Assembly (NCBI GenBank): GCA_016934715.1
Contig: JAFGSI010000028.1
Span: forward strand, 62,001 to 126,000
DNA length: 64,000 bases
Reading direction: 5' to 3'
DNA from: Anaerolineales bacterium
Lineage (GTDB): Bacteria > Chloroflexota > Anaerolineae > Anaerolineales > Villigracilaceae
Shown: in pieces, positions 8,286-16,304 of the stretch
How the letters are laid out: each line of letters starts with the position of its first letter
How positions within the stretch are numbered: position 1 is the stretch's first letter
Notes under the pieces: generated by a model
What the model was told of the DNA's origin: nothing
The model's database searches: none
What the model saw: only the letters and a program-made list of their open reading frames with translations
Program-made: the position numbers and the translations under genes

Positions 8286-9188
8286 TCAATATTGTCCGTA
8301 ATCGACCGGAGCACTCGGGCGCGGCGCGACTTTCAGGCGTTCATGGATCTCGGGGCCAAGCTTCTGCCAGTAATGGTCACGGTCCTTGAGACCGTAAACC
8401 CATTCGTCCAACCAGGCCCGGGTCATCTCGGCCGACTTGCTGATCGCGTCCCATCTGAGGTAGAACTCGTTGTCGCGGTCGTAGTAGCCCTGGGCATAGG
8501 ATGGGTGCGAAGCGTGCGGGACGTGGCAGACCGCAGTGACAACGACTCCTGGGATCAGGGTCCGGTTGGGGTCGGAGCGGATGGTCGCTTCCGGGACGAT
8601 CTCCTCGGCGGTCAGGATGACCCGCTTGGCGGCGAAAGCGACTTCCTTCTGTTCGCCGATAATCCCCCACAGGTGGGCGTTGCCTTCGGAATCGGCGCGC
8701 TGGACGTGGACGACCGCCACGTCGGGGTTGAGGGCCGGGACCGTGATCAGGTCAGGACCGCCGTAGGGGTCGGTGATGCGCCGGATCTGCGGGTTGGCCC
8801 GTTCCAGGTCGGTGGCGGCGGTCTGTTTCATTGGCATGAAAGGCAGCCCGGCAGCCCCGGCCTGCAGGCGCGAGATCATCCCGAAGTGGGAATATTCCTC
8901 CCACTCCAACCGGCCGGCCTCGAGCTCGGATCGGGCAATGCGCAGCGATCCGACTCCAGGGTTGCCCATGTAGGAGAAGACCAGTTTGCGGGCGCAGCCG
9001 GCGGCGATCATCTGGTCGTAGATCAGGTCTGGGGTGGCGCGTGCCAAAGTCAGGTCACGTTTGCCCTGGCGGATGATCTCGTGCCCGGCGGCGAAGGGGA
9101 TCAGGTGGGTGAAGCCGGCTGCGTAGACCGTGTCGCCGTCGTGGACGTGAGCGGAAATGGCTTCGGAAAGGGGGGTGAGCTTGGGCAT
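8286..9188 (-). CDS. CoA-transferase, alpha subunit (glutaconate CoA-transferase-like)
   Basis: Alpha subunit of a class I CoA-transferase, 300 residues, cytoplasmic. It opens with DGDTVYAAGFTHLIPFAA (residues 17-34), matching the glycine-rich N-terminal turn of GctA/IpdA-type subunits, and contains SYMGNPGVGSLRIARSELE near residue 72 and DVAVVHVQRADSEGNAHLWG near 161, which are family hallmarks. It is immediately followed by the beta subunit gene. Together they could transfer CoA from an acyl-CoA to a fermentation intermediate or ring-cleavage product. Whether the substrate is glutaconate, a 3-oxoacid or a steroid/aromatic intermediate cannot be decided without a close homologue. Confidence 0.88.
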   Translation of the reverse strand: MPKLTPLSEAISAHVHDGDTVYAAGFTHLIPFAAGHEIIRQGKRDLTLARATPDLIYDQMIAAGCARKLVFSYMGNPGVGSLRIARSELEAGRLEWEEYSHFGMISRLQAGAAGLPFMPMKQTAATDLERANPQIRRITDPYGGPDLITVPALNPDVAVVHVQRADSEGNAHLWGIIGEQKEVAFAAKRVILTAEEIVPEATIRSDPNRTLIPGVVVTAVCHVPHASHPSYAQGYYDRDNEFYLRWDAISKSAEMTRAWLDEWVYGLKDRDHYWQKLGPEIHERLKVAPRPSAPVDYGQY

Positions 9189-9200
9189 TCTACCTTCATC

Positions 9201-9461
9201 TCATTTTTTTTGCTTGGCCTCGTTACGCTGCTTGCTCTTCTCGCGCAACTGACGCATCGACTTGAAGCGATCGCTGGACTGGGGCTTGGGGCCTTTCTTG
9301 CGCAGAATGAAGCCGAACAGGCCGGCGCCCAGGCTGAGGAAGAACAGGTCGAACTGCGGATCATCGCCAAGATCCGAGCCGATGAACAACAACATCAGCC
9401 CCGCGGCGAGCAGGTAAAAGAACATCCCGACACGTGCGATAAGTTCAGAACGGTTTTCCAT
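9201..9461 (-). CDS. Small membrane protein, unknown function
   Basis: Protein of 86 residues not recognised. Two hydrophobic stretches, at about residues 9-28 (ARVGMFFYLLAAGLMLLFIG) and 37-53 (FDLFFLSLGAGLFGFIL), are followed by a strongly basic tail (RKKGPKPQ, KSKQRNEAKQKK), predicting a cytoplasmic C-terminus. It precedes the CoA-transferase alpha gene by 12 bases and is probably the first gene of that minus-strand transcript. Confidence 0.65.
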   Translation of the reverse strand: MENRSELIARVGMFFYLLAAGLMLLFIGSDLGDDPQFDLFFLSLGAGLFGFILRKKGPKPQSSDRFKSMRQLREKSKQRNEAKQKK

Positions 9462-9681
9462 CGGAGGTGAAGAGAAGAGGAGGTGGGCGTTCTCCTCCCC
9501 ATTCGGGTCAATTGTACACCGGATTTTCCAAAAGGGTCATGGGTTTGGTTACAACTGCAGTGGTGCAGGGGTTTCAGGAATAGGAAGGCTTGCGTGTTAA
9601 AACAGGAAGGATGTCTCTATACTTCATCACGATCGGTCATTAAACTAGATAACAGGATACCTCTAGGAAAAGGAGTCTCTT

Positions 9682-10089
9682 ATGCGGCTGTATGTCGATA
9701 GCAAGAAGTGTTCAGGATGCAATGCTTGCCGGGTGGCCTGTTCGCTGAGCGTCTTTGGGGAGAACAACCCCAAGAAGGCCTCGCTGGTCATCGAACCCCA
9801 TTTTCCTGCCCCGGGCGAGTACATTGTGCGCGTCTGCACCCAGTGCGGTGAATGTGCGGCAGTCTGCCCGACGGAGGCGATCAAGCAGGATGCCCAGGGC
9901 GCTTACTATGTGGATTTCGCCGAGTGCAACCTGTGCGAGGCCTGCGTTCCGGTTTGCCCGGAAGGGGTCATGTTCGTGCGTACAGAACTGGCCAATACCG
10001 CCTGGAAATGCACCTCCTGCGGTGACTGCGTGGCCGTCTGCGGTACCAGCGCGCTCTGGCTGGCCGAAGTAGAGACAGAAACGGCATAA
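9682..10089 (+). CDS. 4Fe-4S ferredoxin of the aldehyde oxidoreductase cassette
   Basis: Polyferredoxin-like electron carrier of 135 residues. Four cysteine motifs are visible: CSGCNACRVAC (residue 11), CTQCGECAAVCP (about 53), CNLCEACVPVCPEG (about 82) and CTSCGDCVAVCG (about 110), enough for up to four [4Fe-4S] clusters. The arrangement matches the HycB/AOR-associated ferredoxin subunits. AAAGGAG precedes the ATG. Ten bases separate its stop from the GTG start of the aldehyde:ferredoxin oxidoreductase, so it is almost certainly its electron acceptor or relay subunit. Electrons could then pass to the ferredoxin pool shared with the Hdr-Mvh complex elsewhere in the window. Confidence 0.9.
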   Translation: MRLYVDSKKCSGCNACRVACSLSVFGENNPKKASLVIEPHFPAPGEYIVRVCTQCGECAAVCPTEAIKQDAQGAYYVDFAECNLCEACVPVCPEGVMFVRTELANTAWKCTSCGDCVAVCGTSALWLAEVETETA

Positions 10090-10099
10090 GGAGGCAAAC

Positions 10100-11926
10100 G
10101 TGAATGGGTATGGTGGAAATATCCTGCGTGTGAATTTGACGACCGGTGGGATCACCAGGGAGGCAACGCCGCCGGAATTGGCGCGCGATTATCTGGGCGG
10201 CCGCGGGTTTGGTATTTATTTTTTGCTCAAGGAAGTTCCCAGGGGCGCCGATCCGCTCGGGCCGGAGAATAAGCTGATCGTCTCTCCTGGCCCACTCTCG
10301 GGAATGCTGGCGGCTGGTGGCGGCAAGTGCGATTGGACCTGCAAGGCACCGCTGACCGGCGGGTATGCTTCTGCCTCCATGGGCGGCCATTTCACGGCCG
10401 AATTAAAATATGCCGGTCTGGACAGCATCATTCTGGAAGGTGTCAGCTCGAAGCCTGTGTATGTCTTCATTGATGACAAAAAGAGCGAGCTGCGTGATGC
10501 TGCTGAATATTGGGGTCAAGGCGCCGTGGATGTCGAGAAAGAATTGAAAGACAAGTTCGGCGAAGAGTTCCAGATCGCAGTGATCGGCCCGGCGGGTGAA
10601 AAAGCGGTCTCTTTCGCCCATATCAACCACGACTTCGGCCGCCAGGCCGGACGCGGCGGGGTGGGCGCGGTGATGGGCTCCAAGAATGTCAAGGCGATCG
10701 TGGTACGTGGTACCCGGTCGGTCCCGGTGGCGGACCTGGATGCTTATCGTAAAGCTGGCATGGCGCTCTATAAGGCCTGCAAGGAAGCCGAAGGCCTTAA
10801 GGAATGGACGAGTTACGGGACCACGATCGTGGTCAGTTGGTGTGATGAGGCCGGTGCATTGCCGACTCGCAACTTCAGCGCCGGTTCTTTCGAAGACGCC
10901 AAGACTCTGTATGGCCCGTATATGCGCGAGAAGATCGTTGTGACTGACAAGGGCTGTTTTGGCTGTCCGTGCCCATGTGGGAAATACAGCAAGGTCAAGA
11001 AATATAACGCCTATGCCGAAGGACCGGAGTACGAGACCATTGGCCTGCTGGGCTCCAATGTTGGTATTTCCGATATTGAAGCGGTCGCCTACGCCAATCT
11101 GCTGTGCGACAACCTGGGCATCGATACGATCAGCGCAGGCAATGTGATCGGCTGGGCGATGGAGTGCTACGAGAAAGGCATCCTCACCAAGCAGGATACC
11201 GGCGGCCTGGACCTCAAGTTCGGCAATATCGACGCCACGTTCAAGCTGATCGAGATGATCGCCAAGAAGGAAGGCCTGGGCGCTTTGCTGGCCGACGGCG
11301 TGAAGAAGGCCTCGCAGAAAATCGGCAAGGGATCCGAAAAGTTTGCTATCCAGGTCAAGGGCATGGAGCAATCGGGTTATGCCACTCACAATGCCACTTC
11401 CATGCTGCTGGCCTATATGACCTGTGATGTCGGTGCGCATCACAATCGCGCCTGGGCCATCACCTATGACATCCAGGTTGGACGCGAAAAGGTTGTTCCG
11501 GAGAAGGTCGCCCGCGTCATCTGGTTGCAGAACTTCCGCCCGATGTTCGATGTACTGGGAGCCTGCCGTTTGCAATGGGTGGAGCTGGGCATTGATCGAG
11601 AACTGTATATCCCCTTGCTGGAGTCCATTACCGGCATCAAGCGCTCCTGGGAAGACCTGGAGAAGGTTGGCGAGCGCATCTGGAACCTGACCCGCCTGTA
11701 CTGGGTCCGGGAAAATGCCGACTTTGGCCGGGCTTGGGACATGCCTCCTGCTCGTTTCTACACAGAGGCCCCCACGAGTGGCACCACCAAGGGGCAGATT
11801 ACAAAATTCGAAGATGTCAATCGTCTGCTGGATATGTACTACGAACAGCGCGGTTGGGACTCAAATGGCCTGCCTATTCCCGAGACGATGGAGAAATTGG
11901 GCATCAAGCAAGAAATGGTCGCCTGA
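10100..11926 (+). CDS. aor: Aldehyde:ferredoxin oxidoreductase, tungstopterin type
   Basis: Oxidises aldehydes to carboxylic acids with ferredoxin as acceptor, using a bis-pterin tungsten (or molybdenum) cofactor and one [4Fe-4S] cluster. The 608-residue length is normal for AOR. The start is GTG, placed five bases after AAGGAGG, and gives MNGYGGNILRVNLTTG, the family N-terminus. GRGGVGAVMGSKNVKAIVVR near residue 180 is the pterin-contact loop; cluster ligands are in CFGCPCPC near residue 290 and in LGACRLQW near 488. It lies between a dedicated ferredoxin and a MoaD/ThiS-like gene, the classic bacterial AOR operon. Which aldehydes are used is not predictable. Confidence 0.95.
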   Translation: MNGYGGNILRVNLTTGGITREATPPELARDYLGGRGFGIYFLLKEVPRGADPLGPENKLIVSPGPLSGMLAAGGGKCDWTCKAPLTGGYASASMGGHFTAELKYAGLDSIILEGVSSKPVYVFIDDKKSELRDAAEYWGQGAVDVEKELKDKFGEEFQIAVIGPAGEKAVSFAHINHDFGRQAGRGGVGAVMGSKNVKAIVVRGTRSVPVADLDAYRKAGMALYKACKEAEGLKEWTSYGTTIVVSWCDEAGALPTRNFSAGSFEDAKTLYGPYMREKIVVTDKGCFGCPCPCGKYSKVKKYNAYAEGPEYETIGLLGSNVGISDIEAVAYANLLCDNLGIDTISAGNVIGWAMECYEKGILTKQDTGGLDLKFGNIDATFKLIEMIAKKEGLGALLADGVKKASQKIGKGSEKFAIQVKGMEQSGYATHNATSMLLAYMTCDVGAHHNRAWAITYDIQVGREKVVPEKVARVIWLQNFRPMFDVLGACRLQWVELGIDRELYIPLLESITGIKRSWEDLEKVGERIWNLTRLYWVRENADFGRAWDMPPARFYTEAPTSGTTKGQITKFEDVNRLLDMYYEQRGWDSNGLPIPETMEKLGIKQEMVA

Positions 11927-11933
11927 GAGGATC

Positions 11934-12158
11934 ATGCCCGCCATATTGCGACTGAGTGGTTCCCTTAAAGATGTGACCGGCGGGAAAAGTGAGTATACCG
12001 TCGAGGCAGGCCGCAGCGTGCGGGCGGTGCTGGAATCCCTGGGCATCGTGCCGCTGACCGTTGCCCTGGTGGTCGTCAATGGGGAACAGCACACCAAGGA
12101 TTACATTATCCAGGATGGGGATGCGGTCAGGGTCCTGGCAGTTGTGGGGGGAGGATAA
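11934..12158 (+). CDS. MoaD/ThiS-family sulfur carrier protein
   Basis: Beta-grasp protein of 74 residues. GAGAGG precedes its ATG, seven bases after the AOR stop. It ends VLAVVGGG; the terminal Gly-Gly is the site of adenylation and thiocarboxylation in MoaD and ThiS. Family knowledge plus position argue for a dedicated sulfur donor in the pterin cofactor synthesis that AOR needs. The extra Gly after the Gly-Gly pair might be trimmed or tolerated; this is uncertain. Confidence 0.82.
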   Translation: MPAILRLSGSLKDVTGGKSEYTVEAGRSVRAVLESLGIVPLTVALVVVNGEQHTKDYIIQDGDAVRVLAVVGGG

Positions 12159-12160
12159 CG

Positions 12161-12199
12161 AAAAAACCTTCGGGCGGCAGTTGAGCCTGCCGCCTGAAG
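12161..12199 (-). terminator. Terminator after the aldehyde dehydrogenase gene
   Basis: Thirteen-bp stem (12168-12180 with 12187-12199); on the minus strand it is followed by six T residues. It may also halt plus-strand transcripts from the AOR cassette. Confidence 0.75.
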
Positions 12200-12267
12200 A
12201 GTATGATACCAGCGGAGCGAGCAAACCATGCTCGCCGGGGCGGGTATCCCTGTGGGCGAAACACAAC

Positions 12268-13842
12268 CTATTTCACGGTCGTGTGGATTTGCTCGTGCAT
12301 GTAGAGCGGCAGGTAATACCTTCCGCCGGCATTCTTTCCGCTCGACCCGGAAGCTTTCCAGCCGCCGAACGGCTGGTGTCCCGGCCAGGCTCCGGTAGAG
12401 GCGCCTTGCGGCCGGTTGGCATAGGTCACGCCTGCCTCGATGTGGTCAAAGAACCACTGCACCTCGTCATCGCTGCCATAAAAACCCGCCGTCAGACCAT
12501 AATTCGCATCATTGGCACATTGCATGGCTTCTTCGAGGTCCTTGACCTTTCCAATGGTTGTGATGGGCAGGAACATCTCGTGCTTCCACAAGCGGTGCTG
12601 GAAGGGCAGATCGGTCACCAGGGTAGGCTCACAGTAAAAGCCCTGGTCATACGATCCTCCGGTCAAGATCTTCCCGCCGGTCAGGAACCTGCCTCCCCCT
12701 TCAGCGGCCTCCTGGCAGAAGGCCAGGAAATCATTGCGGGCGCTGGCATTGATGACCGGCCCCAGGTACACGGAACGATCGGTCGGGTCGCCGATGGTGA
12801 GTTTTTCGGTCAGGGTCTTCAGGCGGTCGAGCAACGCATCGTAAAGCGGGGCTTCAACATAGACGCGTGAGGCGGCCGAACATTTCTGACCCTGCAGGCC
12901 GAAGGCGGAGCGGACGATGCCGATCGCGGCGCGTTCCAGATCCGCCTTCCGGGAGACGATGACCGGGTTCTTGCCTCCCAATTCGAGGATGATTGGGCGC
13001 ACCCAGTTGCAGTCCGAGAAGTCACGGAAGATCCCCATGCCTACATCGAAGGAACCCGTGAAGGTCGCCCCGTCCACGTCGTGACAGGTGATCAGGGCAT
13101 TCCCCAGCGTGCGCCCGGGTCCGCTGACAAAGTTCAATACGCCGTCGGGAAGTCCTGCATCCCGAAAGCATTCGGCCAGTAGGCGAACGATCCAGGCTGT
13201 ATCCGTGGCGGGTTTGATCACGACCGTGTTCCCGGCCAACAGCGCGGCGCCGGCCGGGCCACCGGTGAGTGCAAACGGGAAATTAAAAGGGCTGATCACC
13301 AGCCAGACCCCGTATGGACGCAGGTGGGAGACATTGTTCGATGTAAAGCCGATCAATGGATCCTTGCCCATTTCCGTCACGAATCCATTATTGGCTTCCA
13401 TCTGGTCGCAGGAATAGTAGATCAGGTCGGCGGTTTCTTGCACATCGCCCAACGATTCCATCCGGTTCTTGCCGACCTCCAGGGCCATGACCGTGCTCAG
13501 GTCGAAGAGGCGGGCCTCGATCAGTGCGGCTGCCTTGCGTAACAGTGCGACGCGCTCCTGCCAGGGTGTGTGACTCCAACCCGGGAACGCTTTGCGGGCG
13601 GACGCCAGGGCTCGCAGGGCATGCTCTGCATTACCTTTCTGCATCCTGGCCAGCACCCAATCGGTGTTGACCGGCGATCGGTCTTCGAGCTTGTCGTCGG
13701 CAAAGACATCCTGGTTGTCGATGATCATGCCGAATTCTTTGCCAAGGTTGGCTTTGACCTTTACCAGCGCCTCGTCGAAACGGGTGTGGAGTTCCTCGGG
13801 CGGGTTGAACATCGTTGCATAGGTCAATTTGAAATCTGCCAT
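12268..13842 (-). CDS. pruA: Aldehyde dehydrogenase, 1-pyrroline-5-carboxylate dehydrogenase type
   Basis: NAD(P)-dependent aldehyde dehydrogenase of 524 residues, closest by eye to the PruA/RocA group that oxidises glutamate semialdehyde to glutamate in proline breakdown. Seen: SPFNFPFALTGGP near residue 184, TGSFDVG in the cofactor-binding turn near 265, the active-site Glu in LELGGKNPVIV near 289, and the catalytic Cys in GQKCSAASRVYV near 324. The start has CAGGAGG nine bases upstream. It is convergent with the AOR cassette and monocistronic, ending at an intrinsic terminator. No proline dehydrogenase gene is adjacent, so a broader aldehyde substrate range is possible. Confidence 0.85.
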   Translation of the reverse strand: MADFKLTYATMFNPPEELHTRFDEALVKVKANLGKEFGMIIDNQDVFADDKLEDRSPVNTDWVLARMQKGNAEHALRALASARKAFPGWSHTPWQERVALLRKAAALIEARLFDLSTVMALEVGKNRMESLGDVQETADLIYYSCDQMEANNGFVTEMGKDPLIGFTSNNVSHLRPYGVWLVISPFNFPFALTGGPAGAALLAGNTVVIKPATDTAWIVRLLAECFRDAGLPDGVLNFVSGPGRTLGNALITCHDVDGATFTGSFDVGMGIFRDFSDCNWVRPIILELGGKNPVIVSRKADLERAAIGIVRSAFGLQGQKCSAASRVYVEAPLYDALLDRLKTLTEKLTIGDPTDRSVYLGPVINASARNDFLAFCQEAAEGGGRFLTGGKILTGGSYDQGFYCEPTLVTDLPFQHRLWKHEMFLPITTIGKVKDLEEAMQCANDANYGLTAGFYGSDDEVQWFFDHIEAGVTYANRPQGASTGAWPGHQPFGGWKASGSSGKNAGGRYYLPLYMHEQIHTTVK

Positions 13843-14170
13843 TCTTGAACCTCCTGTGGGTTACGTGGTGAGTAGGCCACCGCGCTTGCCGGTGGCCTTG
13901 CGTCTTATACGAAAATTCCTTGCGCGAAGAACGGACCGGATGGGGTCCCCAGGGTGAAATTAGGACAATTTTGGCTCAAATAGTTGCGCAATACCCGTAG
14001 TATAGCGCAGACTGGCAGACAAGTCAAAGAGAAAGCCAGATCCGCCCCGGGAAATCCTGACGGAGGCAGCAGGCCTCCTGGGATTTGGCCATCGGGGGGA
14101 ACGGAGATCGGCCCGAATAAGACAAAAACAGTAATAAAAGGGTATAATAGGCCCATTCAAGGAGAAAACG
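13843..14170. other. Divergent intergenic region
   Basis: No gene seen. Towards the minus-strand aldehyde dehydrogenase it contains a leader hairpin (GCCACC with GGTGGC, 13877-13897). Towards the plus-strand thioredoxin-like gene it contains a promoter described separately. Confidence 0.6.
14119..14148 (+). promoter_or_regulatory. Sigma-70-type promoter of the putative selenoprotein gene
   Basis: AAGACA (14119-14124), 18-base spacer, TATAAT (14143-14148), 22 bases before the ATG; AAGGAG follows as ribosome site. Confidence 0.55.
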
Positions 14171-14701
14171 ATGCGCCCAATCCGTTTCTGGTCCACGGGC
14201 CTGCTGCTTGCCCTGGTGCTGGCGGCCTGTGCCCCAGCGCTGGCGGACATGCCGCCTGCCACCGACCCACCGGTTGCCCCGACCCCGACTGAACCACTGG
14301 TCGAGGCGCTGCCCACCGTAACTGGCGGGCCGGGAGCAAGCTCCGAGCCGCTGGCGGTCCCGACGACCCGCGGCGACGCTCTGCAGGCCTCCAATCCGGC
14401 AACGATCAGCCTGGCGATCGGCAAGCCGCAGTTGATCGAGTTCTTTGCCTTCTGGTGAGGAACCTGCCGTTCGATGGCGCCCATCGTGCATGGGCTCGAA
14501 GTGGAATACTACGACCGGGTTGGTTTCGCCTACCTGGACATCGACGACCCGGCGACCGCCCCGTTCAGGAGCGCTCTCGGATACCGCCTCCAGCCGCATT
14601 TCTTCCTGCTCGACGGGCAGGGCAACGTGGTGCGGGAATGGCTCGGCTATGTCTCACCCGATGATTTCCGGACCGCGGTCGATGCCCTGTTAGGGCAGTA
14701 A
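14171..14701 (+). CDS. Thioredoxin-fold lipoprotein, putative selenoprotein (Sec96)
   Basis: Exported lipoprotein of 176 residues if the in-frame TGA at 14456-14458 is read as selenocysteine. The signal peptide ends in the lipobox LAAC (about residue 19), followed by a Pro/Thr-rich linker. The thioredoxin domain starts near residue 83: LIEFFAFW, then TGA, then GTCRSMAPIVHGLE. The TGA therefore replaces the first Cys of the CxxC motif (U-G-T-C). Downstream the domain is intact: YLDIDDPAT, the cis-Pro region LQPHFFLLDGQGNVV, and a regular C-terminal helix. A SECIS-like stem-loop begins 11 bases after the TGA. The ATG has AAGGAG and a promoter. Alternative: a one-base Cys TGC to TGA nonsense change making a pseudogene, but the hairpin and undamaged 3' part argue against that. 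Confidence 0.72.
14470..14500 (+). promoter_or_regulatory. Putative bacterial SECIS element
   Basis: Immediately 3' of the in-frame TGA. Lower stem TTCGA/TCGAA (14470-14474 with 14496-14500), a 5'-side four-base bulge TGGC, upper stem GCCCAT/ATGGGC (14479-14484 with 14490-14495), apical loop CGTGC. The loop begins 26 bases after the TGA and has G as its second base, both within the published bacterial SECIS consensus. Confidence 0.6.
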
Positions 14702-14722
14702 GTGCCCCTTTTGCATGAATAA

Positions 14723-14755
14723 ACGGTCCATCCTTTTCTCGACAGGATGGACCGT
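14723..14755. terminator. Hairpin between convergent genes
   Basis: Twelve-bp perfect stem (14723-14734 with 14744-14755) between the convergent selenoprotein and FN3-lipoprotein genes. No strong T run, so termination is inferred from position. Confidence 0.5.
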
Positions 14756-14760
14756 ACCGA

Positions 14761-15945
14761 TTATTGCAGAAGCACCGCAAACTCGACCCAGCCGGATGCG
14801 GGTCCAGCATTCCCGGCGCCATCGATCGCCAGGACGCTCCAGCGGTAATACCAGCCGCATTGCACGTTGACGCTCGTGGAAGTTCCGGTCAGGCCGGTCA
14901 GGGTCCCTACTGGCTGCCATTGCTGGTCGCCGCTGTGGGCTTCCAGTACGACTTGGTATTGGCTGATCCCGCTGGGGTCGGTGACTGGACTCCAGGTCAG
15001 GGTCACCTGGGCGACACAGCCAAGGTCACCGGACGGGGAAGCCGGAGCCGGAGCCGGAGGCGGCGTGGTATCCGCCGGGGCCGGAGCGGGTGGGGGATCG
15101 GTGGGAGGCGGCCCCGGGTCAACCGGCGGATCAGAGGGCATCGGCTCCGGTGGGGTCGGCGATCCGCCGCAGGACCCGTGGAAATCGGTCGTGAAGGTCT
15201 GTGTGACTGAGGTCGGTCCCCAGTTCGTGCCGACCCGGGCGGTCACCCTCCAGTAATAGCGGGTGCAGTCATCCAGGGCGGCCTCGGAGATTTGTCCGAA
15301 GGCCGGGTGGACCTCGGCCACGCTGTGCACGCTCATCAGGTTGGGGCCGGCGAATGCCGGGTCATCTGACAGTTCCGGCTGGAAGCCTTCCGGCAGGCAG
15401 GGATCCGGATAGGTCCAGGACAGGATTACGTACTCGGTCGTGACCAGAGCCCCTTCTTCCGGGCCGGCCGGGATGGGGGCGATAAGGTCGGTGGCATCGC
15501 AGGTCGGCCCGGTCCAGAAGCAGTTCACCTCCGAATACTCCCCCACAGTGCCACGGATGATTCCGGCCACACGCCATTGGTAGAAGGTCCGCGGCTCCAG
15601 TTCCTCGGCCGGGGACCATTCCATGCCGGCCCCGGTCGTTTCAGAGATAAGCGCGCCCTCTACGGATCCCCAGGAATCGCAATCCGAGTAATGGGCGACC
15701 TCGATCTGATAGCTTGCCGGCCGGCAATCGAGGGGATAGCCCCACTCGAATGCCGGTGTGAGGTCGTCGGTGATGATATAGTCGATGGGAAAGGTCGGTG
15801 CCGGGGGAACCAGGTCAGACATCAAAAGGCAATAAGGATAGCGGACCTCGGTGACCGGATCGGGCAGATTGCACCCGGGCAGAAGCGTGCATGTCAACAC
15901 AAAGAAGGTTGCGATCGTAAAGCCCCGTCGATAGACTTTGGTCAT
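14761..15945 (-). CDS. Lipoprotein with fibronectin type III-like domains
   Basis: Exported lipoprotein of 394 residues. The ATG at 15945 (MTKVYRRG) is chosen because AGAGGAGG lies seven bases upstream; six codons further up there is another ATG without such a site. The signal peptide ends in LLPGC (about residue 25). Three FN3-like modules are suggested by repeated Tyr-Trp-Arg-Val patterns: YQWRVAGI (about 125), YYWRVTAR (about 235) and YYRWSVLAI (about 367). A Pro-rich spacer of about 40 residues (PPTDPPPAPAPA) separates the last module. Numerous cysteines suggest disulfides. It may bind surface carbohydrate or protein, but no ligand can be assigned. Confidence 0.75.
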   Translation of the reverse strand: MTKVYRRGFTIATFFVLTCTLLPGCNLPDPVTEVRYPYCLLMSDLVPPAPTFPIDYIITDDLTPAFEWGYPLDCRPASYQIEVAHYSDCDSWGSVEGALISETTGAGMEWSPAEELEPRTFYQWRVAGIIRGTVGEYSEVNCFWTGPTCDATDLIAPIPAGPEEGALVTTEYVILSWTYPDPCLPEGFQPELSDDPAFAGPNLMSVHSVAEVHPAFGQISEAALDDCTRYYWRVTARVGTNWGPTSVTQTFTTDFHGSCGGSPTPPEPMPSDPPVDPGPPPTDPPPAPAPADTTPPPAPAPASPSGDLGCVAQVTLTWSPVTDPSGISQYQVVLEAHSGDQQWQPVGTLTGLTGTSTSVNVQCGWYYRWSVLAIDGAGNAGPASGWVEFAVLLQ

Positions 15946-16304
15946 GTGATTTCCTCCTCTCACCTCATAACCTGATGCTAGAAAAGTATAGCGGCAAGTG
16001 GGCTATAACTCAATAGGACAATACGGTGAGGCAGGTTGTACCGGGGGAGTTATCGGTGAATCGAGGGAAGTTGAGGAAAGGATGAAGTCGTTACGGACAG
16101 GGCGACGATCTCACTCGCAGGCAGTGTTCAGAGCAACTGCTTTTGGACGGTCTGCAGAGCACCCTGCAGAGTTCTGCGTAAAGATCCGAACCGAAATCGT
16201 TGCCACCACCTGCTTCGGCGCAACATCGGTTCCGCTCTTTCTGCAAGAGCAGCCAATCGTCAGGGGCTGCTTCATTCTAGGTTAAAATAAGGGAAGCAGA
16301 GCCA
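15946..16304 (+). other. Non-coding region with hairpin-rich leader ahead of queA
   Basis: No gene is seen. Three stems lie before queA: TCTGCAG/CTGCAGA (16151-16170), GAACCGA plus GTTGC pairing with GCAAC plus TCGGTTC (16188-16232), and GCTCTT/AAGAGC (16234-16250). They might form a regulatory leader, but no known riboswitch class was recognised. Confidence 0.35.

Noticed and set aside
8268-9470. Plus-strand open frame of about 400 codons opposite the CoA-transferase genes
   Set aside because: Antisense to the clearly conserved GctA/GctB-type genes.
14456-14458. TGA as an ordinary nonsense mutation of the thioredoxin-like gene
   Set aside because: Not fully excluded, but the loss of a single Cys codon, an undamaged remainder and a SECIS-like hairpin favour selenocysteine.
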